The position numbers and the translations under genes were made by a program. From positions 36,964,955 to 37,028,954 of the forward strand of contig CM063111.1 of the NCBI GenBank assembly GCA_031841125.1: 64,000 nucleotides of DNA, given 5' to 3'. Positions 1 to 11,545 of this stretch are shown piece by piece (positions within the stretch are counted from its first letter, which is position 1; every line of letters starts with the position of its first letter). This DNA is from Acanthococcus lagerstroemiae (lineage: Eukaryota > Arthropoda > Insecta > Hemiptera > Eriococcidae). The notes beneath the pieces were generated by a model. That model made no database searches, was not told the DNA's origin, and worked only from the letters and a program-made list of their open reading frames with translations.

Positions 1-1053
1 CTTGACGATTAGTTCATTATGGTTGAATAGTCGAGTATCCGTGAGGATGTAGAACCATCGTTCTATCTCGTCAATCAATTTGTCTGTCGGGACACTTTCA
101 AAGTCTTTTGACGCGAATTCGTTGCAGTACTGCAGCTTCTTTTCCTGCGACCAGTTCATTTGTAGAAACTTCTCAACGAGTTGGCGATACATGAGGTCAG
201 GTTGGTAGACCGCAGTCAGTTGTTTACCTCCCTGGGTCAGGTGATTTTGAAAACGCACCGCTCGCTCATCATCATCCACAAATCTCCCGATAACGTTTTC
301 AAACTGCGCGATGTATTGCGGCGGAGTTCGACGGTCGTCTTTTCGGTAGGCTGGACAATCGCTGAAATCTTTCGACATAGTCGGCAATTTTGCTACTGGA
401 GCCGAGAGGGTCGAGTGTCGATAGAAAAATGATCGAGTCGGTGTTTCAGTTCTATCTGCGGTCGAACGGGTGGAATCCCCAGACGGTTTAGTGCCGGATG
501 CGAAAGATACATGAGGGTTTCGCGGATCGGGAAGATTCGGATCGGTAATGCCCGTCGATTGCGCATTCGGAACGGTAAACGTAGTATTCAGCATACCTGA
601 GCGATCCGGATTACGAGATTGAATCGACCTCTCAATCATATCTGGAATCTAGTCTTGTATGCGTTGTTCAAACGCGGACAACGCTTCTATTTGACGACGC
701 TCAATCACTTCGATTCTCGTATTAAATTCGTGTCGCTGTTGATCGATCTTTGTATTGATTTGCTGACCTTGTTGCTCGATTTTGGTGTTAATTCGTTGTC
801 CTTGCTGGTCAACCTTGACGTTCGTTTCCGATTGACCGGCAAGTAGTCTCTGGAGCATCTCATTCATCGACAACTCGGGTGGATTGTGAGACATGTTTGC
901 CAGTGAGGTGTTCGAGTCGAGGTCAGTGACAATTTCGTTTCCGAGATGATTGAAAACTTTTTCGAAGTTCTCGTGAACGGGAACTCGAGTTACAGGGTCA
1001 ACAGCACTCGGAACGAATGCTGGATACTCGTTGTCAGAAAACTCTGGTGTCAC
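1..1053 (-). pseudogene. gag-like protein with one in-frame stop, 3' end beyond the window
   Basis: The frame starts at 1053 and runs to 649, where a single TAG interrupts it. It then continues in the same frame to base 1 without another stop. Residues 75-120 or so form a hydrophilic helical segment with repeated Q-Q-G-Q/I-N-T-K-I units, coiled-coil-like. The downstream part has the W/F-rich helical look of retrotransposon capsid, including the motif WSQEKKLQYCNEF and a segment ending RWFYILTDTRLF. No zinc knuckle is reached before the edge. The TAG could be a recent mutation, or a programmed readthrough site, which is less likely this early in gag. Confidence 0.5.
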
Positions 1054-2491
1054 GACAACGTTTGGAGAACCACTCGTAGCCTGAATATGTGCTCGTGATC
1101 AGAGCGGATATCGAGATGGATCAGCGCTATGAGGATTGGGAGGACTAGACATAAACAACGATAATCATACGTAAATACAGATAAAAATAAAAATGCAACT
1201 ACGAAAAACTTACCCACTAAACAAGAAAAAAAAATTAAATAAGAAATGCAAGAAATACGTAGAGGACACAACAAAAAAAAACTGACGAGAACGGTGATGA
1301 TATTTCGAGTAGGATACGTGAACACAATAATACAGACACAAGACAAAAATAAAAAATAGGAACTTTCGAGAATGCAAATACGAGAATACAAGTAGAAATA
1401 AAAATGCAACTTTTATTAATGAACATAAATATATCCGAAAAAAAATTGGAAAAACGTAGAAGTTTTAACGAATCGGTACTACGATGAAAAACGTCGAAAA
1501 CTCGAAGTCGACCATGTGCCGGTTATTCGGCAACGAACTTTATCGGCTTTCGGGTAATCGGTGGTCTTCAAGCTGCTTGGCTGCGACTCGGTGATGATGG
1601 TGGTCACCTAGCGGCGTGACTGCTGCTTGTCTCGGATTGGCCGAGGAAAGTTTGCAGGAACGCACGATAGGTCGCGCACTTGTAGTTTGAAAGAAAAACG
1701 TGAACGGTGCTCCAGGTCACGGTGACGTAAGCACGAAAGCACGAAAAATACGTAAACACAAAAAAGGAAAGAAAAATAGATAACACGAAACGTAAACACG
1801 CGACGAATTAAACGAAGCGAATTCACGAATTAAACGAAGCGAATTCACGGACACAAAAATGCGAAAAGGAAAACAAAAAACTAATTTACACTTCACTGCC
1901 GTCAAAGTAAGACCCGTACGAGGTATTTCGATTACAGAGTACTCACTAAAACGAATTTTGTTTCAGGAAGGAAGAAAGAGTCTAGAGAACTGTAGAAAGA
2001 GAGTTAAGAAGCGATGGTTCACGCTTAGAGAAAGAACTTTACGTTAAGCTGGTCGTTTCGATAGGGCCGAAACGATCAGACAGAATCCGTTTGAAAGAAC
2101 CAAATCAAGTAATTGGCCTCGGATATGGCCAATCCTCTGGGATTTAGAGATGAGAAATTTTGTTGAGCGCCACAGACTTTAAGGCCTGAAGTCTGAACCG
2201 GGTTAGTTAATTGTACACTTTTATTTTGAACCCAAATGTTATCTGTGGCGTACGCTACTCGAACACAAATCTCCGAAACCGAAAGAAGGGTGTGAGACAC
2301 TTAGCAACCGCGATACACGTCGATAGACGAGAGCCGAATGGGTGGTACCTTCAGAAAAAGTTTAGGAAGAGGCGACTCAGGTTAGGAATCGGAAGGCAGC
2401 TGTTCATCGAATACGAGACGTCAACGATGCTAGTCTACACGTAGTCGTACTCGATGAAGAGCTGTTGGAGTCAGGAAACACAGGATCAGAA
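1054..2491 (-). other. Retrotransposon leader between PBS and gag
   Basis: No convincing coding frame is seen in this long stretch; the short ORFs at 1050-1426 are K/Y/F/C-rich low-complexity translations of A-rich DNA. A 23-bp unit containing CGAATTAAACGAAGC occurs twice in tandem at about 1802-1848. A leader of this length is long for an insect LTR element. It may hold an extra small gene, an insertion, or decayed gag. Confidence 0.4.
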
Positions 2492-2511
2492 GCCCCACGC
2501 GTTGGGCGCCA
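2492..2511 (-). other. Primer binding site, tRNA-Lys type
   Basis: On the minus strand it starts TGGCGCCCAACG and ends TGGGGC. This is complementary to the 3' end of insect tRNA-Lys(CUU) including the CCA, except for an extra CG dinucleotide in the middle. It lies 8 nt downstream of the LTR, the expected place for priming minus-strand DNA synthesis. Confidence 0.7.
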
Positions 2512-2519
2512 TTTTTATA

Positions 2520-3417
2520 TGTGGTAACCGACGGCAAGACTCCTGTTAGGTGGCAGGGTAGCACGGTTGGGTTGATGGAACCACGAACACCACGTGTAGC
2601 TCTCGACTAGCTCACACAGAGATCTACAGGGATTAGGAGAGGCACTTAGGGACTTACGAGATCGACTGTGCTGACGGTTGCGAGGTAACTCAAAGTTTTG
2701 GAAGAGTTCTGTTCGCCGAGTACCTCGAGTATCGGGTCCTACTCTGACACGTAGGTAAGCAGGAAGGACGCGGATACGAGAACAACGAAGACACACAAAA
2801 CACAGAGATTAATATGACAACGTTATTTACTCGGGGAGAACTTAGACTAGACGGTGACGATGCAGGAACACAAGATTACGAACTTCGAATATGAACTCCG
2901 GACAGCACGAACGTGGATGGACACCTCGTGGAGTCACGTTCTGATGTCGATCAGGAACGGAGTAGCACTCGCGGAATTTATCGAAAACATGTAAGATGGT
3001 TCGCGACGAGAACCGTAGGAACTCTAACTCGAAACTCGAATTAACGCCAATGTGGCTCGCAACTGTCCTGATACTCCAAAAACTCTAAATGTTGAAAAAC
3101 GTGGCGAAAAAGTCGACCAAGGAACGTTGGGAGGCTCTTTTCACCGTAAAAAACGCGAGTCCTGGCTGCGGCTCTTTCTCGGATGGTCATCGGTGATTTA
3201 CCCCTTCCCTTAGACAGGTCATGGAAGTCACGGAAAAGTGGAAAAGTCGACGATGTCAAAAAAAGAGTACACAGACAGGTATTAACAGGAAACAACATGT
3301 AGGAACGGGAACGAACGTATGAGGATGAACGAGAGAAAAGGTAATCCATATCCTATCAATCGAGAGAATCGATACGATGCCTTGACCATTCGGAACTAGC
3401 GTAGCTGGGTTACCACA
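2520..3417 (-). repeat. 5' long terminal repeat (898 bp)
   Basis: The minus strand begins TGTGGTAAC at 3417 and ends GTTACCACA at 2520: a perfect 9-bp terminal inverted repeat with the TG..CA ends of retroviral-type LTRs. The primer binding site follows after an 8-nt spacer (TATAAAAA). The partner LTR is outside the window, so divergence and insertion age cannot be judged. Confidence 0.75.
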
Positions 3418-3758
3418 AGCTGTACTGCAATCCTACGGGACTCTCGACTTTTTGAATCGATTCAGTATTTTACTGCAATCGATTATGATTTGTTAAAGTT
3501 CACACTTTACATACATAACATTACGCATAAAAAAAAGGGATATAACAAAATCACAAGATGTAATCCTAATACCTTGGCTTTTGAGGTTTAATTACAAAAA
3601 GTTGGTAAAATTAATAAAATTATGATTTTCCCAACTGACACTCAGAAAACGCTGAATTTTCCAACTTTTTACAACATTAGAATGCCAGGGGGGCAAGCTG
3701 CCCCCTTCCCCCGCCCCCTTTCGCTACGTCCCTGTACTAGCTGCATTGCATTTGGGTC

Positions 3759-4255
3759 CACTGTCATTACACCCTCTTACAAAATCTGCATTTCCCGCTC
3801 CGTGGTTCTTTCATTCTTTTCGGCTCTTACCAACTTTTTGTGCAGTCAACTTAATTGTGCGTTTCGCGGATTATAAGGTAATGACCACCTGGACCATCTT
3901 CCATCTTCGGTCATTTCACCTTCTTTTTAAAACTATATTCTTTCACTGTGGCGTTCTTTTTATCGCTTTCGCTTGTGCCACCTTTTTGTGTGGAATCAAA
4001 TTAATCTTACTTTCGGCGAATTATAAGGTCCATGACTTTCCGGGCCATCTTGGTTTACTGTCATAACACCCTCTTACAAAATCTGCATTTCCCGCTCCGT
4101 GGTCCTTTCATTCTTTTTGGCTCTTAACATCTTTTTGTGTAGTCAAATGAATCTTACGTTTCGTGGATTATAAGGTTCACGACTTCCTGGACCATCTTCC
4201 ATTTTTGGTCATTTCTCCCTCTTTCTAAAACTATATATATTCTTTCGCTCTGTCT
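3759..4255. repeat. Three imperfect tandem copies of a ~150-bp unit
   Basis: The pattern is CCGTGGTTCTTTCATTCTTT, then a segment ending in TTTTTGTG, then GGATTATAAGGT, then GGACCATCTTCC. It is seen at about 3759-3930, degraded at 3945-4050, and again at 4053-4255. The copies differ by many substitutions, so the array is old. No coding role is apparent; overlapping ORFs are chance openings. Confidence 0.6.
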
Positions 4256-5423
4256 TTGATACTGCCTTTTTAGACTATTCTTTCAAAAATGACATTTTCG
4301 CCTAAAATTGACGATTTTATATACGTATTGGGACTACGTCGGGTGGAAATTCAATTTTCAAAACTATTTCGTCAGTTTCTAATTTTTCAAAAAAAAAATT
4401 TTAATTTTTAATTTTTTGAGAAAACCGTTTTTAAAAATCCATTTTACTTGAAAATCAACTTTGAAAATTTGTACCACCCTTATTATTTGCTGCAATAAAG
4501 TACTTATTTTGATGTAAAATTGTTACATTGCACATTGTTTGGGAGGAATGGAAATATAAAAATTAGGTTCAGTTTTCCAAGACCTTTAATTTGATATCAT
4601 TAAAGCCATAGTTTTACCGGGACTTTTTGAGACTGCAGTAGACTTCCAATTATCCGCCCGAATTGGGGCTACAGATTGGGCGGATAACCTGAAAACATGT
4701 AATTTTGATAAGAAAAAGATTGAGAAAGGGGGGAAAACCATTTTTATTGAATTAGTTACGTAAGGTAATAAGTTATTTTATACAAAAAAAACTTCAATAT
4801 TTTTTTTTTAAATCGGCAATTTTAGCCTTTTTGATCAGTGGGGGAGGGGGCAACATTGTAAAAGAACAACTAAAAACAGTCATTTCATTATTTTTTAAAT
4901 CTGTAGTTTTTCTTTGCTTCTTCATGATATGCCGCTCTTTTCAGCAGCATAATTTCTCCACTTTCTTTGTGAATTTCATAATCTGCAGCAGTGATTACTG
5001 GCTGTTGTTTAAACACCAGTAACTTTCCCAATGCTGAAAAAGCACTGTCATAATCTGTATCAGCCTTGGGCTTACTTACGAGCACAACAAACGCACCGGA
5101 TGGGAGCAGCCGATTTTGAGGGGCGGCCGAATTTTGAGAATGAGCTTTTTTCTAAGGTGGATGTTGGATAGGAACAGATACGAAAAAAAAATTTCCGGCT
5201 AGGCAGTCGAGGGCCCCGAGTGCTTGTAACCGACCTGCATCATAATCCGGGGCTGATCCATATGTACTGATGCGTCTCCTACCCGTTCTTGATCATAATC
5301 ATTATCGGGTGTGCTAAGGACTGAAGTTGTGATTTTAGTGAGATTTTGGACGGATAAATTCGTGGCGAGAACAATCTGGAAGGTGGATAAACCAATGGCG
5401 GATTATCGGGAGTCTACTGTATT

Positions 5424-5454
<31 letters not shown>

Positions 5455-5613
5455 GAGACTATTTCATTTTTATAGGGAGTTTTATAGACTCTTTAAGTCT
5501 TTTTAGTGACTTTTAATACGACCTTTTTTTGAGTTTTTAGCGCCTAAAAATCCGAGCCTTGATGATAATCATCAAGGATTTAACAACATTAAAACGCTTA
5601 ACGAGCAAAACTT
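4256..5613. other. Gene-free AT-rich stretch with poly-T tract
   Basis: I see no gene here. A run of nearly 30 T starts at about 5428 and could be the 3' tail of a minus-strand retroposed sequence, but no body is recognisable next to it. Short T-rich and A-rich runs are scattered through the interval. Confidence 0.4.
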
Positions 5614-6130
5614 TTATTGGGTATCTGTAAGAACCATATCAGTTGTATGTTTGTAAATTAAGCCCATTTGCCTCTCTTTTTTCCACTGCACGAATTTTTT
5701 ATTGAAACCTTGAAATTCATTGATTAGTCTTTTCTCCATGGATAGCATAGCAAAGGGCAATAGGCGTTTCTCTTCCATTGTGTTTCTTATAAAAGTTTTG
5801 ATTCTTTCTACACGCAAGAAACGTCTTTCAACTTCGTCAGATGACATTAGCATCATTATATAAGATTTTCAGAGGCTTAATAAATTCATAGAAATAAGTA
5901 TTCAGAATATCCTTAAGGAGGAAGTACCGTAAATCAGTTGTTTTTACACTTTAGAAATCTTGCCTTTCATAGATTATTTTCAGTTCAATCTTCAATTTTT
6001 TTTTCATGAAGGATGGAATAGCATGCCACTGTATTCTTCAATAGTTAATTCGCCAGAGATTTTTGTTTTTTTCAAATTTGAAAAATCAAACAAATTAGCC
6101 ACAAGCGAATGCCCGGTGTAATTTACTTCA
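5614..6130 (-). pseudogene. hAT-type transposase, C-terminal remnant
   Basis: The minus-strand 80-aa frame at 5614-5856 carries the signature of the hAT C-terminal dimerisation region: an E-R-x-F core, then RIKTFIRNTMEEKRLLPFA, then a conserved S-M-E-K segment. Upstream on the same strand, a second open stretch (about 6035-6130, N-Y-T-G-H-S-L-V...) may be an earlier piece of the same gene. There is no start codon, no catalytic core and no inverted ends, so this is a dead fragment. It is a different hAT subfamily from the copies at 39640 and 42084. Confidence 0.55.
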
Positions 6131-7789
6131 AAATTTAGCTTTTTTTTCTTTTTTTTTTTTTTTTGGTTGTTAAGAATGAATTTTGAAAATTCATAACAGT
6201 GCTACTAGCTGCATTGCGCCTCATACAATTTTTATGGAACTAAAATTGCTCGTCCATTGGCCTGAACAGTAAATTAAACAGATATTTTGATTCTCGAAGA
6301 TATATTATATTCATTGATTTCTTGAGAATTTTCTATAGCAGGGCTACCATCTCTTTCAATTTTATTGCAAATTGTAATATTACTACCCTGAACTGTTTTA
6401 CAACATTAAGTAGTGGCAATTTACAACCTTTTCTATTATTTTAATGCAGTTGGCAGCAATGTTACCGACAAATTTGAAAAAAAATAAGGAAAAAATTGAG
6501 TTTTGAGGTTCAAAAAGTTTTATGATTTATTTTCCAAGATACTGAATAAGCTACTTCAGTGTCATAATAATTCTTGAGGAACTCCAAGCTCATTTCCCGT
6601 TTGGACTAGGAGGCTCACATTTTTTCTGTTCGAACTACTTACTGCACCAACAGCGCGGGTGAAAGAATTGCCTGATTAGTGTGTAGGTGGTAGGAAGGGG
6701 GGCAAAACAGTCATCTCGAGAAAGTACATAGAAAATTCCCTAATCGAACACCATAGCGGTTTTTCCGATAATGTTCGAATTATGCCGATTATGATTTGCG
6801 AGCTGCGGCCCGCCCAGTCGTTCGCTTTGCATACTTGAGGCTTTCCCTTAAAAATTGGAGATTTTTAAGGTGCCTTACAGAACCTGAAGATTTACTTGAG
6901 GATATGAGCCAACCGAAGTAGAGGAAGACTGAGAACACTCACGAATAAAAAGATTCCCCAATGCTGTGAAAGTACAAATGTCAGTGTATCAAAGAGTGGT
7001 AGCCCTTTACACGAAGTTTTTAAAACCATTTAACAGAATAAAAACTTTTTAGATGACCTAAAGCAAAAAAAAAAAAAAAAAAAAGACTTAAATGACCTCT
7101 TTTCAAAAAATATGACTTATATGATCGGTAGACCTCCTGATATACGACTGGAAGTTATTTTCGTTCATACATTGACGTTTTCAGGATCACGAAATCCACT
7201 CCTTGTATTTTTCTTTTCTTCATGTTGGGCTCCGCAGAAGGCTGATTTTCAATAATTATTCTAATATACGCTTCTTCTATGTCTGAATAAGGATTTCTTC
7301 AGTCGCTGAGTACATTTGTGTCATTCTCTTCCCCTCTCCCTGACCCTGTACCCTGTGGGGTCCACAGGAGGCTGATCTTCAGTTATTTCGATTTTAATAT
7401 CCCAACCCTATAAGCCTCAAAATTAAATGACTACTTATTAAAATTATTATAACATGCATTTATCGGCACGCAAAAAAAAAAAAAAGTGCCCGCAGTATCG
7501 ACAGTCACAATGAAAAAGACAAATGAACCCAATCGAAAAAGAGGTCTCACAAAATGAAAATTTATTGAACGCAAAAAAGAAATATTAATTTACGCTAGTG
7601 AAAATGGAGAATTTACTTAGTTAAGAAAGCCTTCTTTGCTTCCGCAAGCTGTCCTCTTTTGATTTTCTGCGCACATAAATTTGGTTTCAAACATTCGAAT
7701 TGTTAGAAACCGCGTGTGGGGATGATTGTTAACGCCGTAAGAAGGTTTTCCAGCGGTATGCGCTCGCTGGAAAATTATCTGCGAGAGGA
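6131..7789. other. No recognisable gene; A-tract and scattered decayed sequence
   Basis: An A-run of about 20 occurs at 7065-7085. At 6190-6480 the minus strand has short hAT-like open pieces in line with the remnant at 5614, but too broken to assign. Nothing else is supportable. Confidence 0.35.
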
Positions 7790-8273
7790 GCGCCCTTCTA
7801 CTTTCTTTCTTCCATTCTCGCGGGATTATCCACAATGAATTTGTGCCCTTCCCCACCGCCAAAAAATAAACGCAGCATCCTACAAAGATGTCACGGAACG
7901 ACTTTTGAAGTAGATTCAACGCATGAGACTGGAATTGTACCGCACCGGTGATTTTCTTTCCTCTTGCAAGAGACAAAAGACACTGCGCCAGCCCATTCCT
8001 CGACACTCGTCACTCAATTTATGGCTCAAAAGTCAGTCACCACAATTCACCATCCGCCCTAATCACCAGATCTGGCTCAGTTAGACTTTTTTATTTCCTA
8101 AATTAAAAATTGCGATGAAGTCAGAGCGTTTCGAAGATGTTGAGGCGATACAAAGGAATGTGACCAGGGCTCTGAAAGCCATTCCGAAAGAAGAGTTCTC
8201 CAGATCGTTTCAGTGACTGTACGAGCACAGCAAAATTTGTATCGAACGAGGAGCGGATTATATTAAAAACTAA
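7790..8273 (+). pseudogene. mariner-family transposase, C-terminal half, inactivated
   Basis: Translation across frames shows the mariner order: a D/SRGIIHNEFVP block, then SYKDVTERLLK, then a segment matching the R-P-E-L-W/Y-x-T-G block. The H-H-P-P-x-S-P-D-L-A catalytic-region motif follows (its Y is a stop, TAA, near 8060). Last comes the typical tail with ALKAIPKEEFSRSF and CIERGADYIKN, stopping at 8273. Several stops and frameshifts break it. No mariner inverted repeat was recognised nearby. It is a dead Tc1/mariner copy; the subfamily is uncertain. Confidence 0.7.
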
Positions 8274-9176
8274 ATAGAAAGTTTTTCCTAAACTTTTTTT
8301 CCTTTCTTGAAAAAAATTGATCCCGGAATTTTTTGAATACACTGTGTATACTAAAAATTACTGTTCATTAATTTCATAAATTTATTAAAAAATATATTTC
8401 ATTTAAAAGCTTCTAGTTGAAAAATGAACGCATACGGATAAGGGGGAGAGGGAAAAACTTCAAAAATGGACTGTGGGACCGAAAAAACTCTCATTCAGAC
8501 ATAAATGACGTGGAAATTGAAACAAAATTGAAATGATTGAAAATCAGCTTTCTGTGGAGTTCGAAGAAGGTAAAGGGGAAAAATGATCCCCGGGATGGGT
8601 TCAGCGTTCCTGAAAACCCTAATTTAAGAAAGAAAATAATTTTCAGGAGGGTCATGTGAAGAAGCTTCCTCTTGACTGAAGCTCAAATTCGAAAAATCAT
8701 CTCGAAAACATAAAAAATGAAATCCACTTCCAAATTGTTAATTTATTCTTATTTTCAGCCCTCGCCCCACTACAGGTCCCTCAATTTTCACGGTAATCTG
8801 AAAATCGGTACATGAATTTTACGGCCCCAAAACCTTGCGAAACGATACGCATATTACATTTAATGCATTTTTTGCCTGTCACCCCCTTTCCCGATGGGAT
8901 CCAAATTTCTACCTAGGGGTTAACAGGTGAAAAACGAATTTAGTGATTTCGAAAACATGATTACTGATGTCTGTTGTATCACAATATTCTTTTTCGCGCT
9001 TGTACAAATCTGGAAAATTCTTCAATGTAAAACATAAAGCATCAATATAAACGTGTATCTTTATGCTCATCGTCCGATATTCAACCGACACTGATATCGG
9101 CACGATATCATTCCGATATCCGACATTCGCGTGAATGTGATATCATTATTTGCGAAATTACTGACAAACCCTAGAA

Positions 9177-9766
9177 CACCACACATGGGTACAAATGTAC
9201 CCACACTAAAATACGCATGGGTGTAATCCCACGCATATCAGCAGTGCAATCCCGTTACTTACTGAATCTGTTCGGCTATACTGGACCCTCAAAATCGTAT
9301 GTCGAATGTGTTGTCTACCCTCTTGTTGGAAGGCGAATTAATTTTTGTTCCCATTTTTTTTGTGAAATTTTTTGCCAAAAACGAGACATGTTGTCTAAGT
9401 TTAGCAATAGGATTTTTTGGTTGCTGGTTTCAAATTTTTGGTCCAAATTTTTGTAACTCATCCACTAAAGCAAACAACGTGGGTCAAATTTTAGATAATT
9501 TTCAAAATTTCTTAAGAATTGGTGTAATGTTTATGATTATGTATATAATTTATAAAATAATTGAAAATTGCAAATTTTTTCTACAATCAACGATCTTTTC
9601 CTACTGAAAACTGCATTTTCCTTCATTATTGCTTAGTCGAATCTGAAAATAAATATCAAATTCAAATTCAGCGTCGAAAAATACTCATATAACTCACTTA
9701 CAAAAGCCGTAGTATTTATACAAGTCAAAAAAATTGCTATGGGTACAATTGTACCCATGTGTGGTG
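9177..9766. mobile_element. 590-bp MITE with ~27-bp terminal inverted repeats
   Basis: The left end reads CACCACACATGGGTACAA and continues ATGTACCCA. The right end is its reverse complement, with one mismatch over 27 bp. The inner part of each end, TGGGTACAA/TTTGTACCCA, is itself palindromic. The interior is AT-rich with no transposase. ORFs at 9217-9607 are F/I/L-rich chance openings. No flanking duplication was identified, so the superfamily is open. Confidence 0.7.
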
Positions 9767-10144
9767 GCGACAGACTTTTTTTTATGTATGGTATTCTGAG
9801 CAAGTGATTTGATTTTGGTGAAAATCAAGACATATTAGATTTCAGCGTTCGTTTGAATAATAATTTTTTGGTGAAAATATCAGTGCGCTGTAACGACAAT
9901 AATAATTAATAAATTCATGTCCAAAAATGAATTATGTAAGTAAGTGGGTCTAGTTACGTATGAAACAAACTTCGGCAAAATAATTGATCTAATAAATACA
10001 AAAACAACTTTTCTATCGCATTCCCTTATTGCTTACATAGGTTTGCCTACTCCTTAATTTTCAGGCAAACCTGATTTGTATCCTACTGTACAACAAAGAG
10101 CCCCCTCTCGACGGGTCTATGGGGTATAGGAGATTATGGATGGT

Positions 10145-10645
10145 AGCACAAACCAGCACAAACGGAGCACAAACTATTGCATCCACTTTTCCCCTTTCAA
10201 CTCTTTATCTTACCTCTTTTTTCAAAGACCATTTCTTCAGCCCCCCCCCAGAAGTTTTCCCGAGTATCTCAGGAAAGGGAGCAGCACAAACGACGGGGTC
10301 TTCAGCACAAACCAGCACAAACGTAGCACAAACGATTGACACCATTTTCCATCCCCTAGGTGAAAGTGGGGGTTCCCGTTTCTACAGCCCCCCAAAAGTT
10401 TTCCCGAGTATCTCAGGAAGGGGAGCAGCACAAACGACGGATTTTTCAGCATAAACCAGCACAAACGTAGTACAAACGATTGACACCATTTTTGATCCCC
10501 TAGGAGAAAGTGGGGGCTCCCGTTTCTACAGCCCCCCCCCAAAAAAAAAGTTTTCTCGAATATCTCAGGAAGGGGAGCAGCACAAACGATGGGGTTTTCA
10601 GCACAAACCAGCACAAACGTAGCACAAACGAGTGGCGTATGTTTC
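10145..10645. repeat. Tandem array, about four copies of a ~150-bp unit
   Basis: Each unit contains clustered AGCACAAAC words, a CCCCTAG(G/A)(T/A)GAAAGTGGGGG block, a C-run, and AGTTTTCCCGAGTATCTCAGG. Copies start near 10145, 10306, 10450 and 10600; the first differs most. Long ORFs in several frames on both strands are a by-product of the repeat and are not annotated as genes. The array abuts the broken end of the MULE-like gene. Confidence 0.7.
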
Positions 10646-10689
10646 AAGTCTATCTGGGTAAGAGGGGGGGGCGAGGAAATGCACCTCTT

Positions 10690-11335
10690 TCCTCCTTCGC
10701 CTTCGTCAAATTTAAACGTCCTACGTTGTCATCATGGCCATAATGGGAGCTCACAAAGGAAACATAAACTTTTGAAGAAAACTTTTTCACTATCATTCGT
10801 GATGGACATGAACCATTTATTTTAATCGAGCCTTGAATTTTCAAGAGACGCTTCCGTGGTTTCGGTGCTCTGCTACAAAACATACCGTCTCTATGACAGT
10901 AAAAATACTGCACTTCCACAGGTTCTCCATTTGCTTTGCGTTTGCGAGCACCTTCTTTACGGACATAACAACAGTGCTGTTCTTTTTCTACTTTCTTCTT
11001 CCATGTTTGAAATTCTAAACAATTATCAAAGCAGAGAAAAATGAAACAGAATTAAAAAAAAATCTAGGTAGGTATGTGTAATGAAAGTACTAACCATCAA
11101 TTGACTTGAACGAAAATGATTCAGTTTGTATCATTTTTTTGTGAACTTCCTCCACTTGCCGATCTAATTCTTTTCTAGATTCAAACTTTTCTTGGCAATC
11201 ACACACAATCTTATTGACATGAATAATAATTTTAACATCATTATTATGTTTTAACAAAATATGTCGTGACAAATTAAATTTTCTTTGTGAAGAAAAGTTA
11301 CACGAATTACAGAAATACGACGACATAATACACAA
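10690..11335 (-). pseudogene. MULE-like transposase, N-terminal two exons, truncated
   Basis: Exon 1 (11335 or 11326 down to 11095) encodes a C2H2 zinc finger with spacing C-X2-C-X12-H-X4-H (Y-F-C-N-S-C-N-F ... S-R-H-I-L-L-K-H) and a degenerate second finger. A donor GATG|gttagt at 11095 joins an acceptor (..ttgtttag) at 11014 in phase. Exon 2 then begins FQTWKKKVEKEQ and carries Y-F-Y-C-H-R-D-G, ...G-S-C-P-S-R-M and H-Y-G-H-D motifs. A C2H2 finger followed by a FAR1/FLYWCH-like DNA-binding region is the arrangement I know from arthropod Phantom-type MULE transposases. The reading fades near 10690, where the tandem array begins, so the catalytic core is missing. Confidence 0.6.
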
Positions 11336-11489
11336 TTTAAAATAGATTTAAAAAAATAGCAAGACGAAATCACACACCACGATAAAACAGAGATAAGATT
11401 CGAAAATACGAAAAACCGAAGAGCAGGCGCATGCGCACGACCATATACGATTTTACTCAGCGTCCTGTACCGACCGCTTCGTTCAAAGA

Positions 11490-11526
11490 GAAGAGCCCAA
11501 GCTTGGAAAATCTTTTGGGCTCTTCT
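11490..11526. repeat. 12-bp inverted repeat, potential stem-loop
   Basis: AGAAGAGCCCAA and TTGGGCTCTTCT are separated by about 14 bp, just upstream of the LINE fragment at 11546. This could be the end of a small foldback element; no function is evident. Confidence 0.4.
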
Positions 11527-11545
11527 AAATATATACAGCAGCAAA

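Larger units (their letters stand above)
1..3417 (-). mobile_element. LTR retrotransposon, 5' portion, running off the left edge
   Basis: Read on the minus strand, the order is LTR (3417 to 2520), primer binding site (2511 to 2492), a leader of about 1.4 kb, then a gag-like frame still open at base 1. The LTR, PBS and gag are all in the right order, which supports one element. The 3' part (protease, reverse transcriptase, 3' LTR) lies outside the window, so the superfamily cannot be fixed. A tRNA-Lys primer is common in Gypsy-group elements, so Gypsy is my first guess and BEL/Pao is not excluded. Confidence 0.75.

Noticed and set aside
1050..1426. Two minus-strand ORFs rich in F, L, C and Y
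   Set aside because: Composition is that of A-rich noncoding DNA read on the other strand; they conflict with each other and with the retrotransposon leader.
10119..10743. Overlapping ORFs of 67-136 aa on both strands
   Set aside because: They are produced by the tandem ~150-bp repeat being open in several frames.
11095..11326. C2H2 zinc-finger ORF as a host transcription factor
   Set aside because: Splicing to the next exon gives the FAR1/FLYWCH-like block typical of MULE transposases, and the locus is truncated by repeats.
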